From NCBI GenBank assembly GCA_015501055.1, contig JADNYV010000058.1, forward strand, positions 124,001 through 188,000: DNA of 64,000 nucleotides. Reading direction: 5' to 3'. The notes beneath the pieces were generated by a model that ran no database searches, was not told where the DNA came from, and saw only the letters and a program-made list of their open reading frames with translations. Position 1 is the stretch's first letter; the number at the start of each line of letters is the position of its first letter. Both the position numbers and the translations under genes were made by a program. This document shows, piece after piece, positions 1-10,072 of this stretch. This DNA comes from Mucidula mucida. Its lineage: Eukaryota; Basidiomycota; Agaricomycetes; Agaricales; Physalacriaceae.

Positions 1-3000
1 ATCGCCTGGAAGGTACATTCATATTCCTCCTCAACCGTGACGTGATGCGCTGATTTCCTTTTCAGCAACGCTTCGTATTCTGCAGCATGTGGACATTCCT
101 TATCCCAATGTAAGGGACTGCTGCAGATTTTACATGGAGACGGCGGAGGCTTCTGAAATTTCGTAGGTCTGTCATTTCTCTTGAAGAAGTACTCCTTCGG
201 AGGAGCTCTCTGTTTCCTGACACCTACTTGACAGGCTTCGTGATTACAGTCGCCGTGTTCTTCTTCCGGCTCTCCGAGGCATGCGCTTCCTTCTTCATCA
301 GCATCTTCTCGCATTGTCGTCAGATTCGCGTTGGCCGGATTCCTGTAACGGGGGCGTTCTCGATCTTTGGGTTCAATACCCATTTGCTTTAAGATGTTTG
401 CTACCTCGTTACGGACTTGATTATACCCAGTACGTCCTGTATCTTGAGTATAGGAAATGACCAATGCTTTACTTTGTTCGATTACCCAAGCCATTAACAT
501 CTTGGTGTCCCTAACAGTTGACGAGTTGAGGATGGGGCGCCATACGATAGGCGCGCGCCTTAGGATGGCTCGGGCCTCTTCTTGCGAGCCCACAGGAGTC
601 TGGGTTAACATCCGACTATACATGGCACGGCGTGTTATGAACGCTTGCGGGGACTCAGTCTCATGACTTCGTTGACGGAACCGTTGTGATTCGAAGACGT
701 CGTTCATCAGTGCCTGCCAGCTGTCGCCTAGGAAGTCTTCCTTAATGAGGTTTAACATGTTATACACGCTTTGACGGGCCTCTGCTTGATCCAGAGGAGG
801 TAAGGTATTGAACCATGTATAAATGTCCGAGTCTTCCTCAAAACTTTTCCAGAGCCACGCGCCCAAGTATTCTGGCATACGAGGACCTAAAGCTGCCAGA
901 TTGATGACCTTTGAAAAGTATTCGACGGCTTTATAAGCGTTACCGTCCCAGGTAGGGATATTCTCCGGTTTCAGTTCTCCTTTGATGAATACTTCCGAAG
1001 GATCCCTCTGAAACCCACCTCCAAGTGGCTGGTTTTGCGGAGCAACCGCTGCTGGGGGACCTGGTGGTCCAGGAGGACCCTCATCTCCTCTATCTCCGTG
1101 TCGGCCTCTAGGACCCATTTGACCTTATTGACCTCTTTCACCTTCATATTCCCTATGTCCTCTATGTCCTTGATGGCCCCAATGTCCTCTCGGGCCTCTA
1201 CCTCAATGATTAGAGGATGATGATGAAGAACTCGGTTCCGAGGGTGAATCTGAAGAAGGTGGATCATCAGGCGGTGGAGGAGGTCTGCAATTACTTCCTC
1301 AGCAATTGGAAGCTCCCCCGTGCGACGAACTAGGAGGATCTGGAGGTGCAGCCGAATGCCTGGACGGATTTGGAGAGCCTGAGGGGGTATGTTGCAATTG
1401 TCTCGGTACGGAGGCTGGTGGCGTACCCAAAGGGGTGTGTCTTGAGGCCGTAGGTACCAATGCATGCGAGTTTGGTCGACCTACATTTGGAGCTCTCTGA
1501 GACGTTCTCGAAGCTCAACTTGCTTCAGAAGCTTCTCGTGGTTGGCTCCGCAGTTGACTGTGTACCGAATGATGCTCTGATTTGTTGACATCAGGATCAT
1601 TTCTCCTGCTATGAGACGGCGATGGAGTATGCCCAGCTTGGGGCCGCATCGTTCCTCTTGGCTGAGGTGCGCTGGACGGAGGAACTTGTTGCAATGAGGA
1701 TGAAGTCTGTCTCGGAAGGGGTGCTGTTCTTGTCGACTGAGGGGTGTCCTCCGCAGCCGTGAACATCCTTGAAGGAGTAGGGCCTGCCGCTCTGGTATGT
1801 TCCCAGCCTGCATTCTGAGGTGATTTACCATTGTCTTCTGTATGGCTTCGCGGAGTTGAGAATTCACCCATAGGTCCCGAAAAGAAGTTCTTCTTTGCTT
1901 TGAACTTCGTGCCTGCTGTTGACATGTTAAACGAGTAATTCAATGCAGGCTCTTGGCTTCCTGCAAACCTGTAAGACACCGTTGGAGGGCGCAAGGGAGT
2001 AGGCGTTTGTAACCCTTCTTCAACCTCGTCCTCCGACCCATAATCTTCTGGAATACCATACAGTCCTTGCGGCCGATACCCTCTTGATGATCCCAAAGGA
2101 TTCAAGACCGACGCACCCGATGGTTCAGCATAGAATAGAGGATTATAAGGAGGAAATCCGAAGGATCGTTTTGAAGGTGAAGCCGCGACTTCCCGAATTT
2201 CCTTAAAACTTTCATCAATCGATAGCAACCTTTCCCATTTGTATTCTCCTTCGAGCAAGGCTTGTCTTCCAGTGTCCTCCAAGGATCGATTCAGTGAAGG
2301 AATCTTTGCGTATGCAGCATGTAACTTCAAAGCGGTCGTTAGTTCATGCTCTATTTCTCGATGCAAGTCTGGGTTTGTCGACCGGGGTGATAAAGGTGAA
2401 GCATTCTCTAGACTTGGAATCATGGTTTGCTGATATCTTTCCAGGAAGCTGCGACCTCTCTTTAATCGATTGGATAAGGCGTTCCACGTCGCTACCAAAG
2501 TTCTGTAGTCGTTGGCGCCGTAGTTGATGGTCTGAGAATACAGACCCGTAGGGTCTATCCTCCAAGCTCGAGGGAGTCCGGAGATAGAGGCGGCTTGATT
2601 CAGATGCTCCTGCAGGGATTGAACGACATTGTCGACAGCCTCAAGGAAGACCGGCTGGAGTGTAAACTCTGGCAACTTAGAAATTCTCATGTCACTTCTC
2701 TGAATTATGTTGTCCCGTACTAGAATGTACGTTTTGTAGAAGATAACCTGTTCTTGCACAGAATCCATTCTGTCGTTTGCCGGCTCTTCCGCGTATTCTC
2801 TGTACAAACGAGCCATAGCAACAGCTGACGTCTCATTTCCTTCCGTCGCGTTGACCCATTCCTCTGTGGTTTGTAACGCTTCTTCGTTTACCGGCGTCAC
2901 TTCTGGTTGAGAACTTCGGTGACTCGGCTCTTGTTCAGTAACAGGCTCGTTGACTGCTGTCACTGTTTCAATACCAGAAGTGTTGAGTCGACTAGATCTT

Positions 3001-3230
3001 CGAGTAGGTTCTTGAAGATCTTTGTTCTTTTTCTTTTTATCCTTTTTCTTCTTCGAAGAACTATTCGCGGGAGCTGGGCTTGGAGATGTTACGTCTTTCT
3101 CCTTCCCTTTAACCTTAGACGCGCTGGCTGTCGTTGGGTCGGCATAACTGCTCCGCGATTTGCCTTTGCTACGCGTACTGCTGGGAGGATCCGGTTCCTC
3201 AGGAAGGTTGTTCTTCCTCCTAGAGGACAT
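1..3230 (-). pseudogene. Gag polyprotein of the LTR retrotransposon, interrupted by four stops
   Basis: Gag packages retrotransposon RNA into virus-like particles. One frame runs from ATG 3230 to the left edge. The first 571 codons are Lys/Ser-rich, then charged, then Ser/Pro-rich. In the same frame follow stops at 1515-1517, 1299-1301 and 1203-1205 (TGA) and 1125-1127 (TAA). They fall within or beside a collagen-like Gly-X-Y tract (about 1040-1200, ending GPPGPPGPP). Downstream the frame is open and protein-like (GGGFQRDPSEVF, then a capsid-like region rich in Trp and Leu) and ends near the edge with a CCHC zinc knuckle, CKICSSPLHWDKEC, at about 90-135. All four stops can arise from CGA or CAA by C-to-T change, so this copy looks decayed. 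Frame assignment is firm; the exact subfamily is not. Confidence 0.75.
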
Positions 3231-3419
3231 GAAGAACGCTCGTATTTGGAATTACTATAGCAGTAGTCGTAGTATGACATGAAGCTCCGTGCTAGTCGTG
3301 TCCTCCCAACGCCAATGTTTGAATACAACATGTGTAAGAAGGCACGAGAACTCGTGCAAGAAAGATGGGAGTTGTTAGTACACAATCTGTACCTAGCGAA
3401 CGTTATGATACTTACCACG

Positions 3420-3791
3420 TGTAACAGTGGTGTGTCCTGAAGTGCGGGTAGATCAAAGAGAGCTTTCGGCTCTGTAAGGATGATCGTCAGGGAAGAGACG
3501 AGGATCTCGGAGATCAATCCGGTTATCGAGACGCGTAGTTCGTGGACCCAACACGGGCCTCGCAAGACAAACGCACACGTGTTTCCAAGGTTGGGGTAGA
3601 AAAGAGATGATATTGTAGTACTGACAACAGCCTTTTATACTATTTACGGAGCCGTACGCTGTGTAATAAAGAGTCAAGAAAGGAAAAGAGTCATAGATGA
3701 AGTCATAACGAGTCATAGGAGTACATGTGCATACCATACATGCGTTGTGCACGCGAACAATTTTCCTAGAGTAACCTAGCCCTTACAACAT
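3420..3791 (-). repeat. Putative 5' LTR of the retrotransposon
   Basis: On the minus strand the segment begins TGTTGTAAGG and ends CTGTTACA, giving the usual TG...CA ends with a short inverted match. It holds a TATA box in the right place and lies about 190 bp upstream of the Gag start. A TGGTAAG stretch right after the 3' end could be the primer-binding site, but I could not match it to a tRNA. Without the other LTR the borders are provisional. Confidence 0.45.
3632..3641 (-). promoter_or_regulatory. TATA box in the LTR
   Basis: TATAAAAGG on the minus strand, inside the putative LTR and about 400 bp upstream of the Gag ATG. This is the expected position for the U3 promoter of an LTR element; no initiator was identified. 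Confidence 0.45.
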
Positions 3792-4035
3792 GACTCACTG
3801 TGTATTGATACACCCACGATGACCTGAGCAACTGCATGTTCTAGAACGTACCCCATTAAGCACTGCTGGCAGCCTAAACAACTCACCCAGATTGAAGAGG
3901 GTTTGCTTCACATGTCTGAAGTGATGCGATTGAGGATATGGTATGTTTCAATGTATCCTGAATAATTCCAGGCGGTACTGTGTAAGTTTCCATTAAAAAT
4001 ATATTGCTGAGAGGTTTCTTCTGTACGCAGGCGCA

Positions 4036-6232
4036 TCAGCTCGTGAAATGTGAGTTGTGAATGCTCTTTCTAGGTTCATCTGTGGCCATGTTACATAGGC
4101 GAGCATCCATTGAGGGTGTGTCAAGCAATGAGAAAGTGTTTCCATTGCTCGTCAAGAGGCCGCGTCTGATGAATGCGCGCGAATTGAGAACCTGCCATAT
4201 GTTTTAAGTGACTGACGATATGCGAAGTCGTGAGATGGGGATTCACCACAAGCAGGCTGTTCGAATAGAGTTTGCAGAGCGCTGTAGATAGTGCAAGGTG
4301 ATAATTATAATGTCGGAACACCAGGAACAATGTCAAATCTAGTACCGCGATGACAGCACAGAGCATTCCGGTCTCAACGATTAAACATAGTAACCTGGTG
4401 TACAGCGGGCTCGCCGCTGCGAGATCATCGATCTGAGATCGGTGAAGGTAGAATACTAAACTCCCCGCAATAATGAGATCGGCAGTCGCGGCGCCGCCAA
4501 GCCACACCTAGGAAAATCAGAATGATAGGTGTTGACGCGAAGATCAGTACTAACAGACACAACCACAAATAGTTGCCCTTGACTGTGCATGTAGTTGTTC
4601 AAGTGATGTGCTTTAGCACCCGTCCATATTCCTCCAACACACTGCACGATTGATAACTAAAGATCTGATGAGTATCATGGGATGCATATTATCGTCAATG
4701 GCGTACTAGTAAGACGATTGCAGGCACCCAGATTGCTTTGCTCAGGATAAGAATTTGCCTAGTCTGAAGCCTATGTAGTCTCGTAAACCAACTCAACGAG
4801 AGAAGATGGGATACTCATGATTGTCTCTTAGTAGAGTCTGGAACCTATGTAGGGGGTACCTCATAGGCTCACTTCGGACTTCAAAAATTGCAGATGCCAA
4901 ACCCTAACCACAGAGTGTGCCATCAGACTGGAACCAGATGGATACAAGCTCGCAGCTTTTGCACTACTGAATCATATACCTCAAATTTACTGCCTTTAGT
5001 TAAAATTGCATATCTAAGGTCTGTCTATGGTTCATCATTCCTTGAATTTTCACTATAGATCACCTGCAACTTGATAACAATCCTCCGAATGGCCGGATGC
5101 GCTGCAACAACTGCCCACACTGCACTGTTGAGGCGCTGTGCCACATCAATCTCTCCATTATATGTAGAAGACTAGAGCCTATGTGGGGGTACCCTGTGAG
5201 GCTCACTTTGGAGTTTTGAAATGCACTAAGGTTAGGGTTACCGCTGGTTACCAATCACGCTAAATCATCCAGTGTTCACTGAGCACTCATCCCACTTTCA
5301 CCAGTGTAATCTACGTATAATGGAGAGATTGATGTGGCACAGCCCCTCAACAGTGCAGTGTGGGCAGTTGTTGCAGCGCATCCGGCCATTTGGAGGATTG
5401 TTATCGAGTTGCAGGTGATCTATAGTGAAAATTCAAGGAATGATGAACCATAGACAGACCTTAGATATGCAATTTTAACTAAAGGCAGTAAATTTGAGGT
5501 ATATGATGCATCAGTAGTGCAAAAGCTGCGAGCTTGTATCCATCTGGTTCCGGTCCGACGGCACACTCTGTGGTTAGGGTTCGGCATCTGCGATTTTCGA
5601 AGTCCGAAGTGAGCCTATGAGGTCCCCTACATAGGTTCCAGACTCTACCAAGAGACGATCATGAGTATCCCATCTTCTCTCGTTGAGTTGGTTTACGAGA
5701 CTAGAATTTGCCAATTGAAGAATGATTGAGCAAAAAAGCTGACTGAAACGCTTCACGATTAGGTACAAAAGATGACGGGACGAGGACGTATAGACGCTCA
5801 TCAATATTGGTACACTGAACCACATCATACCAACGGCACCCAGTGCGTCGAGGTTTCCCCACCCGGTTCTAAACACTCTCACACCATCAATCATTACCAA
5901 AACGGTTTGAACAACTTCGATAAAAGTGATCCAAGTAACGAAACACTTCAACCACCAGTGATCTTTGGTGAAGGCTTGAAAGTACAGGACTGGCACACGA
6001 GTCAGTGGTTATCGTCAAAGTGGAACAATTTGGGTATGTACAGACCTGAATGCAAAGCACACCAAAGAACCCAATGTTCATGAAGTGACCCAGGAGCTTC
6101 CAAGAGAATGAAGATGCAAGAAAAGTAGAGGAATAACATACCATCGGGACCGCTCTTTAAGGATACCATAGACTCATTGAATTACAGCTGTCAGATGTAC
6201 AATTTTCCAAGTGGTATCGCGGGCTGGTCCAT
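4036..6232 (-). pseudogene. DUF6534 membrane protein, copy I, disrupted by a foldback element
   Basis: DUF6534 proteins are uncharacterised fungal integral membrane proteins of about 300 aa with several (likely seven) helices. Exons recognised from right to left: start MDQPAIPLGK (ATG 6232), a helix ending GFFGVLCIQV, KDHWWLKCFVTWITFIEVV with DGVRVFRTGWGN, then an exon that should read FNWQILILSKAIWVP, then VWLGGAATADLIIAGSLVFY and the terminal exon VLNSRAF...SMDARL with stop 4036-4038. The FNWQILILSK exon is split by a 944-bp insertion; with insert and one target copy removed the frame is open. Copy IV at 33 kb gives the same exon order. A 3.7-kb transposon also lies about 95 bp upstream of the start. 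Apart from the insertions I saw no other lesion, so inactivation looks recent. Confidence 0.75.
4760..5703. mobile_element. Foldback (MITE-like) element with 388-bp inverted arms
   Basis: Left arm 4776-5163 is the inverted copy of right arm 5316-5703 with only scattered mismatches, separated by about 152 bp. Outer ends are TAGTCT...AGACTA; the left end has an extra 16 nt that begins with the same TAGTCT. The element is flanked by GAATTTGCC at 4751-4759 and 5704-5712, a perfect 9-bp target duplication. The spacer holds a diverged third copy (about 5170-5240) of a motif also present in each arm. No coding capacity is seen. Long inverted arms and a 9-bp duplication are usual for Mutator-like non-autonomous elements, but no source element is in the window. 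Confidence 0.88.
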
Positions 6233-6334
6233 GCTGGGAAAGACGCAGCATTGACGATTGTCATCATTATCAAAAGCATATGCGACAGTTCCCACCGTCC
6301 GGGGATGGACAAAAACGACATCCCTACAGTGTGT

Positions 6335-6358
6335 GGTGGTGGGCATCCGAGGGGTCCG
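6335..6358 (+). repeat. Left terminal inverted repeat of the 3.7-kb transposon
   Basis: 24 bp beginning GGTGGTGGGCATCC, identical to the reverse complement of 10040-10063. The preceding nine bases (6326-6334) repeat exactly after the right end. Confidence 0.88.
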
Positions 6359-6823
6359 CAATGGTAATTTGTACTTGTTTGGTAGCAGCGTCCACCAGCC
6401 TATGGGCAGAATCATGAATGCTCTGTTTTAATAGCACTTCACACATCAACTTCTGAGCCTCCGGACAATGATTAGACATAGGTTTGTATCATATTCGAGT
6501 ACATTGATACAAATGGATATTAATTTATTGTGAATAAGTATGAGTGTATCTGTAGACCTGTACCTCAGAGGACTAATCCACCGAAAATATCATCTGAATT
6601 TTTGTATTATATCACTCGAAATGACCACCTGAAGAGATCTCCCTATGACTTGAAGCCTGAGTTGAAAAGTGTGCTTTACTATTGAAACGACACCAGATCA
6701 CCCGCCAAAGTGTGAGTCACGTCACCGTGACACATCGCGCCACGGTCATTCACGTACCAGTTCTTGCTGTATAAGGTTAAATTACACTCAAGCGAAGCTC
6801 GCAACACTAAATATGGTTATAGT

Positions 6824-9800
6824 ATGGGACGTTACAAGAAAGGTGGCACGAAAGCCAATCAAATTCGCGGAAAAAACCTTCCAACCAATCCTTGCGGCAC
6901 CAAAGCTAATATGGAGAACCTCTCGCCTGCCGATGCTGCCCTTCTTCAGGAGCAGGAGCGGCGCAAAAAGGCAGAGAAACATGCTGCTGCCATGGCAGAG
7001 AAAGCTGCCCACCTACAAAAGAAGGTCGCTGATCTGCAACGCGAAGCAAAGAATGCACGCGATCGCGAAAAGCGGCACAAGAAGGCAAAAGCGGCCTTGC
7101 AGCGCAGGCTGAAGGAGAAGGATCTAAATATAGCCAACTTATACCTCAGGGTACAGTGTGCGGTTGCGGAAGCTTTGGCCGACAAGCGACAAAATCTGGC
7201 AAAACTCGAAAAACTGCTTAACGACGCAAATGCACGACTAGCAAAGGCAAATGAAGACTCCTCCCAATTGCAGAACCTGTCCTTTAAGCAGAAGTCTGAT
7301 CTCATCCTTCTACAAAAGACTCTGCACAACCTAAAGCGCACCGTGGCCCGTGGACGTCGTCTTCGAGAGCGTGTTCTGGAGAAAGCTCATAAGGCAAAGC
7401 TTCTAGCGAAGATGAAGAATAAACATGCCTTCAAGCCACAGATTCGGACGCTTGCACGAACACTCATCTCCTGCGGATGTGCCGAGGGCAAGGTGGGCCC
7501 GCTCATCAAGGATGTCGCGGCAATATTTGGGGTTACCATTAACAAGGTTATGAGCCGTCGTACAGTTCGACGGATCATACTTGAAGGCCTTGTCATGGCC
7601 AACGTACAACTCGGGCATGAAATGAATGCTACCAAAGGTCAGTTTGAGAGCTATTACTATAATAAATCAAACTTACACAGTGTTAGATCTCACGTTAAGT
7701 GGCAACAGCACTTCTCGTCGCAATCAAAACTACCAAGCACATCATGCAACCTATTGCGTGTTGGAGGTACTTCCTGATGGGACCGTTTGCCTGTCGCTTA
7801 AACCCCAGACACGCTTCATGGGTATCCGGTTGACAGTGGATCATACGACATTGAAATCGAAGGAGTTGTGGGTCAAAACAATGCAGGACATTCTCAGCAT
7901 CTATGTTGACTCCCCGTTAGCTAAGAGAACGGCTGGATACCAGTTTGACTTACGCGCAATCTGTCGCAAGCTTCGCGGGATGTGTAGTGATCATGCGAAC
8001 GGGGAAAAGGCAACGGCTGAGGCAATGGAGGAATTAAAACGCAAGGAGACGATGAAGGGACTTGGCGAAGCAAGAAAAAAAGAGATGGGCTTGGAAGCAT
8101 TTGAGGAACTTCTCAGAGAATAGAACTGGAAGAAGATAGAAGACGCCGGAGGCTGGGAGGGATACATGGCCCTCACTCCGGAGGAACGTGCCGTTCGGGA
8201 TATTGCAACGGTGGACGCGATGATGAAGAGTCTAGGCGAGGAAGAGTTCAAAACTCTGTCTGCGGAAGAGCAACGTCTGCTTACCTTGTTTGTTTGGTCC
8301 GGGTGCTGCATGCACAAGGACCAGAACAGTTTCAAAGGGGGAAATGCGGCGATGATGGCGGCATGGAAGGCGCTCGGGCTCCAGGGGCCCATCATCCTCG
8401 CGAACAAGGCCAATGCGGCAAAGGTGCACAATGTCGTCGCACCAGAGACCGGTTCAAGCACACCTACGGAGGCCGAGATAGCGGCGCTCGAAGCATCCAC
8501 ATTTGGTGGTGCGAAAACGGCATCGCTAGCTGGGGCCATCTTCAATAACCGTTGTGATAAGAAGGGTCAAGGAGAGACCCATGTTATCTTCCTCAGTCAG
8601 AAGGTGGAGAAACTTGTTCGGTGGTTTCCACAAACAAACAACACGTGATTTGGCAGTCACGGAGAGGCGGCCGGCGAGCTCCTCCTTCATCTGAAGGAGT
8701 ATTGAGAGTTCCTACTGCATATCAAGACGAAGAAGGTCTCGGTTTCCTGGACAAACATCGAGTTAAACATTTATAATGCGCTTCATGATGACCCAACACT
8801 TACAGAACTGGCCGTTCTCGCCCTCTATCAACAGCTCGTCACCCATCCGTACATGTGTATGGTTCGAAAACCGGAGGAAGCCGCGCTAAACTCGTTGAAC
8901 CTAGGACCGATGCATGCAAGTCTCCGCGAGCACTGCCAGAAGCTCATTGATAATCCAAACTTGATCCTTGATTTTGAGGATGACTGCCACCTCACGGCAA
9001 CATTTGACGGGAAACCGTTTGAGGAGCCTGGCATTGTTGATGCAATCCAAGAGATGGTGGCACTGGCAGAAGGGAAGCTAATACACCTGAAGGAGATGTT
9101 CGTCAGCTTTCTCACTGGCGCAAATGTTACGTGGCTCCAATTCTCATCAGAGTACGCACCTGGTGGCTTGATTGATGGAATGTCCGATGACGAGAAAGCG
9201 CGGGCGTTTATGAACGCAACAAATGACCGAAACAAGGGCGCATTGGGCTCCTGGTGCGTGTTCGCACGGAATAGCCCATCTTCATCTATGCAAAGGCACA
9301 ATGCCCTCGCAATGTTTTCGCGCAATCATACCCAGCAGTTCATCGACGCATTCTTCAGCCCTGAGGATCACATCTGGGCGATGTGCACTGCTCGGAAACT
9401 TGATGCGGCCGGTTTCGAGAAGGCGAGGCGGAAGGAGCAGGCAGAATTCAAGCTCAGGATGGTGGAAATGAAGAGACAGAAGATAGCGAGCCGGAAAGAG
9501 GCTGCAGAGAAGAAGCAGGAGTTATTGGATGCGACGCCGTTGATTGAGAACATCAACGACATCGAGAGGCTCAAGTTGACGGGAAAGAAACTTGACCTCC
9601 AGCTAGACAAGCTTCGTTCCATATGGGGAGCACGGATCCTGATCCCCAAAAGAAGGACATTCTCAAGGTAGCCCCGAAGAAGGATGCACTCCGGGCAGCG
9701 TTCCTATTACATCTCCAGTTCCGTAGGGACGGCGTGGCGCCACTGAGAGTGCAGCCTGACGCTGCTGAAGCTGTCCAGATGGTGGAAATGACTGTAGAGG

Positions 9801-9850
9801 CCTGGCATGAAGACGAGGATGAGGAGATGGATGAGATGGATGAGGATTAG
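6824..9850 (+). pseudogene. Large putative transposase (about 1,000 codons) of an uncharacterised fungal family, decayed
   Basis: The reading frame fills the 3.7-kb transposon. Exon 1 begins MGRYKKGGTKAN (6824; an upstream in-frame ATG is at 6764) and carries about 170 residues of Lys/Ala/Glu-rich coiled coil. An intron (about 7641-7690) leads into LTLSGNSTSRRNQNYQ. Then come RGMCSDHANGEK, VWSGCCMHKDQNSFKGG, SLAGAIFNN and, some 300 residues later, NATNDRNKGALGSW, then a second Lys/Glu-rich coiled coil and an acidic tail. I recall related proteins as common, unannotated, in agaricomycetes. Lesions: in-frame TAG 8121-8123, TGA 8646-8648, TGA 8703-8705, and a one-base frameshift near 9622. Acidic residues in three spaced motifs would fit an RNase H-type transposase with a long insertion before the last one, but that is inference. 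The transposase role is inferred mainly from position between TIRs. Confidence 0.7.
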
Positions 9851-9999
9851 AGGTCAATTGATGGCTTACACAGTAATTACCCACCTTAGGACTCTTACAC
9901 TGTACCAAGCATAATATCTCGCATTTCCGAGCATTTAAAGTCATCAATTCACGTACGACGAGCAAAACGACATGGAAGTAAGGAGAGAGCATTAATTCT

Positions 10000-10021
10000 C
10001 CGGTTACTAAAAAGTAACCGG
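10000..10021. other. Perfect hairpin near the transposon's right end
   Basis: A 9-bp stem (CCGGTTACT / AGTAACCGG) with a four-A loop, 18 bp inside the right TIR. It could be a subterminal transposase site or a transcript-end hairpin; nothing similar was noticed at the left end. Confidence 0.5.
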
Positions 10022-10039
10022 CCGATCGCCTGACTATCT

Positions 10040-10063
10040 CGGACCCCTCGGATGCCCACCACC
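10040..10063 (-). repeat. Right terminal inverted repeat of the 3.7-kb transposon
   Basis: Exact reverse complement of 6335-6358, followed by the second ACAGTGTGT target copy at 10064-10072. Confidence 0.88.
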
Positions 10064-10072
10064 ACAGTGTGT

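Larger units (their letters stand above)
1..3791 (-). mobile_element. LTR retrotransposon, 5' part (Ty3/Gypsy-like), runs off the left edge
   Basis: The element reads right to left: putative 5' LTR (3420-3791), leader, then a Gag frame from 3230 to the window edge, with pol expected beyond position 1. Gag organisation (charged N-terminus, Gly-Pro-Pro tract, capsid-like region, CCHC knuckle) is the type I associate with Ty3/Gypsy elements of mushroom-forming fungi. The right boundary near 3791 rests on a TGTTGTAA start only. The second LTR and target duplication lie outside the window. Confidence 0.7.
6335..10063. mobile_element. DNA transposon, 24-bp TIRs and 9-bp target duplication, unclassified transposase-like gene
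   Basis: Perfect 24-bp terminal inverted repeats lie at 6335-6358 (begins GGTGGTGGGCATCC) and 10040-10063. They are immediately flanked by ACAGTGTGT at 6326-6334 and 10064-10072, a perfect 9-bp target duplication. Inside is one long plus-strand gene (6824-9850) that fills most of the element. The outside flanks join in the promoter of DUF6534 copy I; the rejoined upstream sequence resembles that of copy IV at 32.92-32.94 kb (shared ATGGCGGGC...ACTCG), which supports insertion there. The 9-bp duplication resembles MULE elements, but the encoded protein shows no MULE motif that I recognise. Confidence 0.88.

Noticed and set aside
4890..5245. TTAGGG/CCCTAA-like motifs suggesting telomere sequence
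   Set aside because: Only single AACCCTAACC-type motifs inside the foldback arms and spacer; no tandem array.
6946..7341. Arg/Phe/Ser-rich minus-strand frame opposite the transposase coiled coil
   Set aside because: A mirror of the Lys/Ala-rich coiled-coil codons on plus; low-complexity antisense artefact.
6335..10063. Same family as the foldback because both give 9-bp duplications
   Set aside because: Terminal sequences (GGTGGTGGGC against TAGTCT) and internal sequence are unrelated.
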